Source of the DNA: Candidatus Gastranaerophilales bacterium
GTDB lineage: Bacteria > Cyanobacteriota > Vampirovibrionia > Gastranaerophilales > Gastranaerophilaceae
DNA: 64,000 bases
Assembly: GCA_944324305.1 (NCBI GenBank)
Contig: CALUVV010000001.1
Span: forward strand, 1-64,000
Direction of reading: 5' to 3'
Below are positions 51,683-59,731 of this stretch, in pieces. Each line of letters begins with the position of its first letter. The stretch's first letter is position 1. The position numbers and the translations under genes are program-made. Below the pieces are notes generated by a model. The model was not told the DNA's origin. It made no database searches and saw only the letters and a program-made list of their open reading frames with translations.

Positions 51683-52686
51683 AAACAGAAATTACTAAAA
51701 TACATTATAATAAAGATGCAAAAGGTTTACTGGTGAACCTTTTGCAGTTTGCATCAATATTTTACGGAATAGGAAGCGGGTTAAAAAACAAGCTTTATGA
51801 TAAAAATATTTTAAAACCGAAAAAAGTCGATGCTTATGTTATTTCCGTGGGAAATCTTACAACAGGCGGTGTCGGAAAAACCCCTGTAGTATCTGAAATT
51901 GCAAAGTATTTTATAAATAAAGGAGAGAAAACCGCTATTGTTTCTCGAGGATACGGCGGAAAACTTTCAAATAAAAATATTAATGTAATATCAGACGGAG
52001 AAAAAATTTATTATAATGCAAAACTGGCAGGGGATGAACCGTTTTGGCTTGCCGAAAATACTAAAGGAGCAGTTGTCATAACATCAAAAAACAGATATAA
52101 AGCTTCTGAATTTGCTATTGAAAAGTTTGGGGTCAGTAAAATCATACTTGATGACGGTTTTCAACACAGGAAACTTCACAGGGATATGGATATTGTATTA
52201 ACAGACAGCAAAATGGGGTTCGGAAATGAAAAACTTCTCCCCGCAGGGCCTTTAAGAGAAGGTACTGAAGCTTTTTCAAGAATTGACAGACTTGTGGTAG
52301 TAAGCAAAGATACCGAACATACAAGAGCTGAAAAACTTGCAAAAATAATGTCTAAAAAAATGAAAGTACCTGCAGAAGTATGTTATACAGAACCTGATTT
52401 TGTATATAACATAAAAACGGGAGAACACCTTCCGGAAGGCTCGGAAATTAATGCTATATGCGCAATCGGGCAGCCGCAGCAATTTTATAACTTTTTAAAA
52501 AATTATAAAATAAATCAGACATTAGATTTTGCCGACCATCATATATATTCTGAGAATGAAATTCCGGACGGGGTCGTTGTTACGACGGAAAAAGATGCCG
52601 TAAAAATGTCTGATTTTGAACACAGAAATATTTACGCTTTAAAATTAAAAACATCTGTTAATGTCGAAAAGCTTTTAAATTTATAA
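51670..52686 (+). CDS. lpxK: Tetraacyldisaccharide 4'-kinase
   Basis: 338 residues. SVGNLTTGGVGKTPVVSEIA holds the P-loop, SRGYGGK, GDEPFWLAE, LDDGFQHRKLHRDMDIVL and LLPAGPLREG are all LpxK-specific blocks. It phosphorylates the lipid A disaccharide at the 4' position at the inner membrane, showing that this organism makes lipid A. The end overlaps the prepilin gene on the minus strand by 6 nt. Confidence 0.95.
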   Translation: MQKIKTEITKIHYNKDAKGLLVNLLQFASIFYGIGSGLKNKLYDKNILKPKKVDAYVISVGNLTTGGVGKTPVVSEIAKYFINKGEKTAIVSRGYGGKLSNKNINVISDGEKIYYNAKLAGDEPFWLAENTKGAVVITSKNRYKASEFAIEKFGVSKIILDDGFQHRKLHRDMDIVLTDSKMGFGNEKLLPAGPLREGTEAFSRIDRLVVVSKDTEHTRAEKLAKIMSKKMKVPAEVCYTEPDFVYNIKTGEHLPEGSEINAICAIGQPQQFYNFLKNYKINQTLDFADHHIYSENEIPDGVVVTTEKDAVKMSDFEHRNIYALKLKTSVNVEKLLNL

Positions 52687-53411
52687 TCTGTAAGGATAAT
52701 CGTCTTTAAATTCCCAATTATCTCTTATCAAAAGTGTTGAGCAATATGCAGCGTTCTCTTTACATTTTTTCAATGCATCATCTCTCGAAGTCACAGCTCT
52801 TGGAATATAAGTTCCGAAACTCTGATTTTTATTTCCGAAATATGCTTTTGCATTTTCACGAGAACATAATAAAAACCTGTAAATATCACGTCCTTCCAGA
52901 TTTGGACGTTTATTGCCGTTTAAGTCAGCTACAATATCAAAACAAGTTCCGTTCGTAAAAGTCAAAACTATTCCGTCAGACAAATAAACTTTTGTTCCGT
53001 GAAACAGCTCCTCACCGTCACTTTCAATATAACCGCCCTTTTCAACAGCCGTATAGTTTAAAACAGGAGCAAAATAAGTCATAAAAAAATTATAGTTTTC
53101 ACTGTCGTTTAATACCTCATCAAACTCCCCGCTCTCATCCTGTATCATACCGTTTCTCCCCCAATCAAGACTTGACATTCCGGTATTATTTTCCGCAAGC
53201 AAAACAGCCTGCGACAACGATGAATAAACCTTTTTAAGTTTACTGCCGTACTCACTTTTCTTAGTATTTGCAATCAAAGCAGGCATTGTCATAGCGGCAA
53301 CAACACCGATTATACCCAGCGTAATCAACACTTCAGCCAGCGTGAATGCTTGTAAGGAGCTTAAATATGCCCCCCCCCCGACATTTTCGGGATTAATTCT
53401 GTTCTTCTCAT
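52681..53411 (-). pseudogene. Prepilin-like protein with a G10/C10 tract out of frame by one (phase-variable candidate)
   Basis: ATG at 53411 after AAAGGAG encodes MRRTELIPKMS before G10. It then reads two codons and stops. With 11 or 8 Gs the frame continues AYLSSLQAFTLAEVLITLGI, the prepilin cleavage motif, then a typical type IV-pilin-like helix (AMTMPALIANTKKSEYGSKL) and a C-terminal domain to 52681. Length 731 nt is one short of a multiple of three; the joined product would be 243 residues. The C-terminal half resembles that of the prepilin at 32647 (both end near AALKCK/KACKT, Y-C-S-x-L-L and F-K-D-Y-P-Y-R-L), so they are paralogues with the same switch. Confidence 0.82.
53370..53379 (+). 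repeat. C10 homopolymer tract in second prepilin gene
   Basis: TG-C10-GACA on the plus strand, the same 16-mer as at 46434 and 54435; here in codons 11-14 of a minus-strand gene. Confidence 0.9.
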
Positions 53412-53516
53412 AAATATTGCTCCTTTCAATATTACAATTACTAACTTATTATAAATTATTTTACAAAAATTTTCAATAGCGGCAGATTTAACAAGTATTG
53501 TTATATAATAAATTAT

Positions 53517-54155
53517 ATGAATAAAAATATTAATATAGATAAAATTGTTGAATTACTAAAGGAAGCAAAACAACCCAGACGAGAATTTGTTCAGCTTATG
53601 GAAGAATTCAAAAACCCGTATCTGGTATTGATTTCCTGCATTTTAAGTTTAAGAACTAACGATTTAACAACCTACCCTGCAACATTACGGATGCTTGAGA
53701 TTGGTAAAGAGCCGAAAGATTTTGCATATTGCGATGTTGACAAACTTGCTAAAACTATATACCCTGTAGGCTTTTATCAAAACAAGGCAAAACAGATTGT
53801 CGAATTGTCAAGAATTATAGTTGAAAAGCTTGATAATCAAGTTCCAAATACAATAGAAGAATTGCTTAAGTTCAATGGTGTCGGACGAAAAACTGCAAAT
53901 CTGGTACTTGCAAAAGGATTTAATACGCCTGCAATTTGTGTAGATGTTCATGTACACAGAATTTTTAATCGTATCGGTTATGTTAAAACAAAAAATCCGG
54001 AAGAAACAGAATTTGCCCTGCGTGAAAAACTTCCGGTAAAATACTGGATTGATATTAATACACTGCTGGTAACTCACGGACAAAATGTATGCAGACCGCA
54101 AAAACCAATGTGCGATATATGCCCGATAAAAAATTATTGTAATAAAATTATTTAA
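53517..54155 (+). CDS. nth: Endonuclease III
   Basis: 212 residues. The helix-hairpin-helix LLKFNGVGRKTANLVLAKGF contains the catalytic Lys, followed by ICVDVHVHRIFNRIGYV with the catalytic Asp, and the C-terminal [4Fe-4S] ligands C-x6-C-x2-C-x5-C in VCRPQKPMCDICPIKNYC. It is a DNA glycosylase/AP lyase for oxidised pyrimidines. Confidence 0.96.
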   Translation: MNKNINIDKIVELLKEAKQPRREFVQLMEEFKNPYLVLISCILSLRTNDLTTYPATLRMLEIGKEPKDFAYCDVDKLAKTIYPVGFYQNKAKQIVELSRIIVEKLDNQVPNTIEELLKFNGVGRKTANLVLAKGFNTPAICVDVHVHRIFNRIGYVKTKNPEETEFALREKLPVKYWIDINTLLVTHGQNVCRPQKPMCDICPIKNYCNKII

Positions 54156-54177
54156 GTTAAAATTTATTTACATAATG

Positions 54178-54207
54178 GCAATTTTATTTGTTTGCAAACC
54201 TTATAGA
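54178..54207 (+). promoter_or_regulatory. GCAA-A/T-tract promoter-like element before 54225
   Basis: GCAATTTTATTTG at 54178 and TATAGA 24 nt downstream (54202). A normal GGAG ribosome site follows. Confidence 0.4.
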
Positions 54208-54224
54208 TTTGCAAAGGAGAAAAA

Positions 54225-54707
54225 ATGAAAATACAAAGACTTATAAATAGTATTCAATCAAACAATGTTAAAAGAAAAATATTACAGAATGAAGAAAGAA
54301 TAAACAGATACGTAAAAATTCATGATGTGACAACTCCGGGTGACTCTTTTAATCAAATGTACACAGCACGTTCGGTAATAGCAAACTATGCCGAGAAAAA
54401 AGGAGTATCCATAAACATTTATGATGCCGGGAAGTGCCCCCCCCCCGACAATACACCTGCTGATAATAAACTTAATGTTATTGTAACAGATTTACTTACG
54501 GGCAACGCAAAAGCAAAACTTGTTGATGCCGATACGGGCAGAGTTTATACAAAAGTTGCGGAAAAGCCTATTATAATTCCGATTTTGTCAGATTGCACAG
54601 ATATTGTAAGGCAAAGTATAAGAAATACTGAAGATACTTTTTTAAGAAATTTATATAGAAATATAGAAGAATTAACCAAAGAAGTAACAGCCAAACAAAC
54701 TAAATAA
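54225..54707 (+). CDS. Small uncharacterised protein with an in-frame C10 tract
   Basis: 160 residues after AAAGGAG. Here C10 (54437-54446) encodes C-P-P-P in frame (DAGKCPPPDNTPADNK), so the gene is ON in this sequence; 11 Cs would stop it within a few codons (a TGA follows). No signal peptide; the first half is basic and helical (RLINSIQSNNVKRKILQNEE), the second more beta-like (KLNVIVTDLLTGNAKAKLVD). No known domain. It lies between nth and the hydrogenase operon. Confidence 0.65.
   Translation: MKIQRLINSIQSNNVKRKILQNEERINRYVKIHDVTTPGDSFNQMYTARSVIANYAEKKGVSINIYDAGKCPPPDNTPADNKLNVIVTDLLTGNAKAKLVDADTGRVYTKVAEKPIIIPILSDCTDIVRQSIRNTEDTFLRNLYRNIEELTKEVTAKQTK
54437..54446 (+). repeat. C10 homopolymer tract in frame
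   Basis: TG-C10-GACA, identical 16-mer to those at 46434 and 53368, but inside a plus-strand gene and in frame. Confidence 0.9.
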
Positions 54708-54746
54708 ACTTGATTTTCAACGGCTCTTATGTGATAATTATAATAA

Positions 54747-54784
54747 GATTGTATACTTTGTTGTACCTTTTCTATTATACAATC
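54747..54784 (+). promoter_or_regulatory. 9-bp inverted repeat upstream of hydrogenase operon
   Basis: GATTGTATA (54747) / TATACAATC (54776) with 20 nt between and no T tract after it. It sits ~40 nt before the first hydrogenase gene, so it could be an operator for redox or hydrogen control. Confidence 0.45.
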
Positions 54785-54821
54785 GGGGTTAATTAGAAAA
54801 TTGAATACATAGGAGTTCGAG

Positions 54822-55316
54822 ATGAGTGTACAAAACCCTCATAAAATCGACACATCCAAGTTAGATGAAATTATCGGGTCTTATGACTGTAAAAAATCTA
54901 ACCTGATTGCGATTTTACAAAAAGTTCAGGAAGTTTACCGGTACCTGCCTGAAGAAGCATTAATTTATATCGGGACAAAAATCGAAGGGTTATCACCTGC
55001 TACGGTATTTGGGGTTGCGACGTTTTATGCCCAATTTTCATTAGAACCTAAAGGGAAATATGAAATTAAAGTTTGCGACGGAACAGCCTGCCACGTTAGA
55101 GGTTCGATGCCTGTTTTAAACGCAATCAGGGCTAAGTTAAATATGCCGGAAGGCCAATTGACAAGCGATAACGGTTTATTTTCACTGGAAACGGTAAGCT
55201 GTCTGGGTGCCTGCGGGCTTGCTCCGGTTGTTGTTATAAATGACAAGGTTTATCCTCAAATGACTTCTGATGCTATTACCATAGTATTAGACACATTAAT
55301 GAAGGAGGAAAACTAA
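54822..55316 (+). CDS. hydC: [FeFe]-hydrogenase small subunit, NuoE-like (HydC)
   Basis: 164 residues, a thioredoxin-like [2Fe-2S] protein: VCDGTACHVRGSMPVLNAIR and VSCLGACGLAPVVVINDKVY give the four Cys. Homologous to NuoE and to HydC of bifurcating hydrogenases. It overlaps the next start by one base (TAATG), so the trimer is made together. Symbol follows the Thermotoga naming. Confidence 0.92.
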   Translation: MSVQNPHKIDTSKLDEIIGSYDCKKSNLIAILQKVQEVYRYLPEEALIYIGTKIEGLSPATVFGVATFYAQFSLEPKGKYEIKVCDGTACHVRGSMPVLNAIRAKLNMPEGQLTSDNGLFSLETVSCLGACGLAPVVVINDKVYPQMTSDAITIVLDTLMKEEN

Positions 55317-57178
55317 TGGAAAAAACTGCATTAAATATTGATATAAAAGAAGAACAGAATAAAGCGCAAGAACTTATGACAAAACAGGGTCTGCGGGTTC
55401 TTGTATGCGCGGGGACAGGCTGCGTTGCAAACGGCTCTATGAAAGTAATCGAAAAATTCGAAGAACTCGGCGCAGACGTTTCTGTTTTAACGGATTACGA
55501 CAAAATGACAATTGTCCCAACAGGCTGCCACGGTTTTTGCGAACAGGGAGTTCTTGTGGTAATCCCCGATAAACACGTTACTTATGTGAAAGTTAAAGAG
55601 AAAGATGTGGAAGAAATTTATGAAAGCCACATTAAAAATAATAAGCCTGTAGAAAGATTATTATATGTTGACCCGCTGACACATGAACATGTTTTGGATG
55701 ATGAACATATAAATTTTTATGCAAAACAAACAAGAACTGCACTTGCGAACTGCGGTAACATAAACGCCGAATGCATTGATGAAGCAATTGCCGTAAGAGG
55801 TTATGAAGCTTTATCTAAGGTATTGGAAGAAAATAACCCCGATGCTGTTATAGAAACAATTGAAAAATCAGGACTTCGCGGCAGAGGCGGCGGCGGCTTC
55901 CCCACAGGACGCAAATGGCGTTTTACGGCAGCAAACAAAGGTGGAAAATCCTACATTGTCTGCAACGGTGATGAAGGCGACCCCGGTGCATTTATGGACA
56001 GATCGGTTATGGAAGGCGATCCGCATAAACTGCTTGAGGGTATGGCAATTGCTGCATTTGCAATCGGCGCGGACGAAGGATATATTTACGTTAGAGCCGA
56101 GTATCCTCTGGCAATTAAACGTTTGAGAAAAGCCATTAAAGACGCCGAAGAAAGACATTTTTTAGGCAAAAATATTATGGGAAGCGATTTTTCTCTTGAC
56201 ATACATATCAAAGAAGGTGCAGGAGCTTTCGTCTGCGGCGAAGAAACAGCATTAATCGCTTCTATAGAAGGCGAACGCGGAATGCCCAGACCTAAACCTC
56301 CTTTCCCTGCCAATAAAGGTTTATTCGGACGACCGACATTAATCAACAACGTAGAAACATTAGCCAATGTTCCTGTTATTGTTCTTAACGGCGCAGACTG
56401 GTTTGCGCAAATGGGTACCGAAACTTCAAAGGGTACAAAAACATTTGCTCTTACAGGTGAAGTAAATAACACCGGTCTTATCGAAGTACCAATGGGAACA
56501 ACATTAAGACAGATTGTTTTTGATATCGGCGGCGGAATGCGTGACGGTAAAAAATTTAAGGCCGTACAAATCGGCGGACCTTCTGGCGGCTGCTTGACAG
56601 AAGAACATCTTGATATCCCGATGGATTACGATAACCTTATAAAAGCAGGTGCAATGGTCGGCTCAGGCGGTCTTGTCGTAATGAGCGACAAAACCTGTAT
56701 TGTTGAAGTTGCAAGATTTTTCATGAATTTCACCCAGCACGAAAGCTGCGGCAAATGCGTTCCTTGCCGCGAAGGTACAAAAAATATGCTTAAAATTCTG
56801 GAAAAAATCGTTGCAGGTAAAGGAACAATGAAAGATTTGGAAATTCTGGAAGAATTAGCTCACGCAGTAAAAGACGGTTCGCTCTGCGGGCTCGGCAAAA
56901 CCGCTCCAAACCCTGTTCTTTCCACTTTGAAATATTTTAAAGACGAATACATTGCTCATATTAAAGACAAAAAATGCCCTGCAGGTGTTTGTACAGCAAT
57001 GAAAAAGATTGTAATCAACGAATCTTTATGTAAAGGCTGTACGAAATGTGCAAGAGTTTGCCCTGTGGGAGCAATCGAAGGCACTGTTAAAAATCCTCAC
57101 CATATTAATCAGGATAAATGTATTAAATGTGAAGCTTGTTTAACTAACTGCCCGTTCAGAGCAATTGTACTTGAATAA
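55316..57178 (+). CDS. hydB: [FeFe]-hydrogenase flavin subunit, NuoF-like (HydB)
   Basis: 620 residues in order: N-terminal thioredoxin-like [2Fe-2S] domain (CAGTGCVANGSMKVIEKFEE; PTGCHGFCEQGVLVVIP), the FMN/NAD-binding core (RGRGGGGFPTGRKWRF, CNGDEGDPGAFMDRSVMEGD, GAGAFVCGEETALIASIEG), the [4Fe-4S] site SCGKCVPCREGTKNM, and a C-terminal 2x[4Fe-4S] ferredoxin (CKGCTKCARVCPVG; CIKCEACLTNCPFRA). This matches HydB, which uses NAD+ and is thought to host flavin-based bifurcation with ferredoxin. Confidence 0.95.
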   Translation: MEKTALNIDIKEEQNKAQELMTKQGLRVLVCAGTGCVANGSMKVIEKFEELGADVSVLTDYDKMTIVPTGCHGFCEQGVLVVIPDKHVTYVKVKEKDVEEIYESHIKNNKPVERLLYVDPLTHEHVLDDEHINFYAKQTRTALANCGNINAECIDEAIAVRGYEALSKVLEENNPDAVIETIEKSGLRGRGGGGFPTGRKWRFTAANKGGKSYIVCNGDEGDPGAFMDRSVMEGDPHKLLEGMAIAAFAIGADEGYIYVRAEYPLAIKRLRKAIKDAEERHFLGKNIMGSDFSLDIHIKEGAGAFVCGEETALIASIEGERGMPRPKPPFPANKGLFGRPTLINNVETLANVPVIVLNGADWFAQMGTETSKGTKTFALTGEVNNTGLIEVPMGTTLRQIVFDIGGGMRDGKKFKAVQIGGPSGGCLTEEHLDIPMDYDNLIKAGAMVGSGGLVVMSDKTCIVEVARFFMNFTQHESCGKCVPCREGTKNMLKILEKIVAGKGTMKDLEILEELAHAVKDGSLCGLGKTAPNPVLSTLKYFKDEYIAHIKDKKCPAGVCTAMKKIVINESLCKGCTKCARVCPVGAIEGTVKNPHHINQDKCIKCEACLTNCPFRAIVLE

Positions 57179-57197
57179 TTTATAAGGAATAAATAAA

Positions 57198-58949
57198 ATG
57201 ACAGATAAAAAAACATTATTTATAGACGGAAAAGAAGTTGAATTTACAGACGAACCGAATCTTCTTGAAGTAATCAGAAAAGCGGGTATGAATGTTCCTA
57301 CATTCTGCTACCGTCCCGACTTAACATCTTTTGGTGCTTGCAGAATGTGCGTGGTTGAAGTTGAAGGCAGAGGTATTCAATCTTCCTGCACAATGCCGCC
57401 CGAAGCGGGATTGAAAATACATTTAAACACCGAAAGAACAAGAAGAATAAGAAAAACTGTTCTTGAACTTCTACTTGCAAACCACGACAAAAGCTGTTTA
57501 ACCTGTGAAAAATCAGGCAATTGTGAATTACAACAGTATGCGGAAGAATACGGCATTAGAAAAATTCGTTATCCGGATAAAGAATTGGATGAATATTTAC
57601 CGGTTGATGATTCCAGCCCTTCTATCGTAAGAGATCCGAATAAATGTATTCTTTGCGGAGCCTGTGTAAGAGCTTGTACGGAATTTCAAGGACATTCCGT
57701 GCTCGGGTTTGCCAACAGAGGTTCAAAAACCCTTGTACAGCCTATGAACGGCAGACCTTTAGGACAGGTGGACTGCGTAAACTGCGGTCAATGCGCAGCA
57801 GTATGCCCGACAGGAGCACTAACAATAAAATCGGATATAGAACAGGTTTGGTCGGAAATTACAAATCCCGATAAAAAAGTTGTTGTTCAAATGGCTCCGG
57901 CAACAAGAGTTGCAATAGGCGAAATGTTCGGACTTGAACCCGGTGTCAATTCAATCGGCAAAATGAATGCGGCTTTGCGTAAAATCGGTTTTGATTTAAT
58001 TTTCGATACAAACTTCGGTGCGGATTTGACAATTATGGAAGAAGCAACTGAATTTTTATCAAGACTGAAATCGGGTCAGAACCTTCCCATGTTCACATCA
58101 TGCTGCCCTGCATGGATTAAATACCTTGAAACAGAGCACCCTGATATGTTAAATCACTTATCCAGCTGTAAATCTCCTATGAGTATGCTTTCTCCCGTAT
58201 TGAAAACACTGGTGCCCGAACACTTTAACATAGAAAGAGAAAATCTTGTTGTAGTAGGTATAATGCCGTGCACAGCAAAAAAATATGAATGCAGACGTCC
58301 CGAGCTTTACCATAACGGAAAGCCCGATACCGATTATGTTTTAACAACGCAGGAACTCGGCCGTATGATTAAGGAAGCGGGAATTAACTTTAATGCTCTT
58401 GAAGCTGAAAATCCGGATTCACCATTCGGAGAATATACCGGAGCCGGCACGATTTTCGGAGCGTCAGGCGGTGTTGCCGAAGCTGCTGTGAGAACAGCAT
58501 ACGAATTTGCGACAAATGAACCTTTAAACGACGTAGATATCAGGCAAATGCGTGGAACATCAAACAGATGCAGAGATATTGAGCTTGATCTTAAAGGTAC
58601 AAAGCTTATTGTAAGAGTTGTATCCACTTTAAAAGAAGCTGAAAAAGCATTAAAAGAAATAAAAGAGGGTAAAGCACAATTCCAGATGCTTGAGGTTATG
58701 GCCTGCCCCGGTGGCTGCATAAACGGCGGCGGACAGCCAAGAAGCTGCGACAATTCTAAGATTAAGGAAGAACGCGCTCAAGGTCTTTACAAAGAAGATA
58801 CGGAACTTCCTTTTAGAAAATCACACTTCAATCCTTCAATCAGAAAATTATATAATGAATATCTTCAAGAACCTAACTCCCATAAGGCGCACGAATTACT
58901 GCATACAATTTATACAGATAAATTCGCAGGTTCTTACAAAGATATCTAA
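57198..58949 (+). CDS. hydA: [FeFe]-hydrogenase catalytic subunit (HydA)
   Basis: 583 residues. N-terminal [2Fe-2S] ferredoxin domain (FCYRPDLTSFGACRMCVVEV), the His-Cys3 motif in NHDKSCLTCEKSGNCELQQY, two [4Fe-4S] clusters (CILCGACVRACTE; CVNCGQCAAVCPTG), then the H-cluster motifs TSCCPAWIKYLE (L1), MPCTAKKYECRRPE (L2) and EVMACPGGCINGGGQP (L3). All cluster ligands are intact, so it should be active. It makes H2 from NADH and reduced ferredoxin together, a way to dispose of electrons in fermentation. No HydEFG maturases are in the window. Confidence 0.97.
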   Translation: MTDKKTLFIDGKEVEFTDEPNLLEVIRKAGMNVPTFCYRPDLTSFGACRMCVVEVEGRGIQSSCTMPPEAGLKIHLNTERTRRIRKTVLELLLANHDKSCLTCEKSGNCELQQYAEEYGIRKIRYPDKELDEYLPVDDSSPSIVRDPNKCILCGACVRACTEFQGHSVLGFANRGSKTLVQPMNGRPLGQVDCVNCGQCAAVCPTGALTIKSDIEQVWSEITNPDKKVVVQMAPATRVAIGEMFGLEPGVNSIGKMNAALRKIGFDLIFDTNFGADLTIMEEATEFLSRLKSGQNLPMFTSCCPAWIKYLETEHPDMLNHLSSCKSPMSMLSPVLKTLVPEHFNIERENLVVVGIMPCTAKKYECRRPELYHNGKPDTDYVLTTQELGRMIKEAGINFNALEAENPDSPFGEYTGAGTIFGASGGVAEAAVRTAYEFATNEPLNDVDIRQMRGTSNRCRDIELDLKGTKLIVRVVSTLKEAEKALKEIKEGKAQFQMLEVMACPGGCINGGGQPRSCDNSKIKEERAQGLYKEDTELPFRKSHFNPSIRKLYNEYLQEPNSHKAHELLHTIYTDKFAGSYKDI

Positions 58950-58959
58950 AAAACTAAAA

Positions 58960-58992
58960 AATCCCGACCTTATAACGGTTGGGATTTTTTTT
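58960..58992 (+). terminator. Rho-independent terminator of the hydrogenase operon
   Basis: AATCCCGACC / GGTTGGGATT (one G-U pair), loop TTATAAC, then TTTTTT. 11 nt after the hydA stop. Confidence 0.88.
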
Positions 58993-59008
58993 ATTTAAAA
59001 TATTGTCG

Positions 59009-59470
59009 TTATTTTACAGCTTTTTTTACTGCATCTGTAATATCCGAACCGCCGTATAAGACTATACCTTTTGCCAGAACAATATCATAACCGCCTGCTT
59101 TAGCCTGAGCCTCAATCTGTTTTGAAATTGCAGCATCAATAGCTGTTAATTTAGAAGCATAATTTTTGTCCATAGCAGCTTTTTTAGCATTTAATTCTTT
59201 GTTATATTTTTCTTCCAAAGCCTGTTTTTTCTTAACATCAGTTGTAGCAGCAACATCTTTTCTTGCTTTTTCAACAAATGCAACTATATCTTTAGTTTTA
59301 GCCTGCTGCTCCTTCTTCAAAGCCTGAACCTGAGAAGAAGAATTTACAACCTGCGGAACATCTACAACCGCAATTTTTGTCGGTACGTCAGACATTGCAA
59401 AATTGCTTAAAGATACTCCGATAACAAATGTTGATAAACCCACTGCGAAAAATTTCATTTTGTTGTTCAT
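59009..59470 (-). CDS. OmpH/Skp-like periplasmic chaperone
   Basis: 153 residues from the ATG at 59470 (GGGAGA before it). Signal peptide ~1-27 (KMKFFAVGLSTFVIGVSLSN, cut near AMS-D). Then KIAVVDVPQVVNSSSQVQAL, the Skp start, a long coiled-coil rich in K, A, Q (residues ~45-125) and a beta-end (YDIVLAKGIVLYGG). It holds unfolded outer-membrane proteins in the periplasm. The Omp85-type gene next door is divergent, a fitting partner. Confidence 0.9.
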   Translation of the reverse strand: MNNKMKFFAVGLSTFVIGVSLSNFAMSDVPTKIAVVDVPQVVNSSSQVQALKKEQQAKTKDIVAFVEKARKDVAATTDVKKKQALEEKYNKELNAKKAAMDKNYASKLTAIDAAISKQIEAQAKAGGYDIVLAKGIVLYGGSDITDAVKKAVK

Positions 59471-59731
59471 ATTTTCTCCCTTATACATCGCTTGCACTAA
59501 ATTTATTTAAACCAATACTTTAAAGGATTGAATTTTTAAATTAAATCTTTACAAGCAAACTCATATCTTTTATAATAATAGCAGGTCAAATTGTATTTTG
59601 TTGAAAAGTTAACTTTTGTTACTTTATCTTAATAAAAGTTAAGAAATCGTTTTTATTCAAGCTCCTGTGCGCAAAAATAAAATTGTCAGGACTTAATAAA
59701 TATAATTTTAAAATTATAAAAAGGTGAATAA

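Noticed and set aside
32671-54446. C10 tracts as pure assembly artefacts
   Set aside because: Not fully excluded, but coding continues correctly on both sides at all four sites and one tract is in frame at length 10, which argues against false joins or a uniform undercall.
55868-56472. Long minus-strand frames within the NuoF-like gene
   Set aside because: They arise from GC-richer codons in a clearly functional gene on the plus strand.
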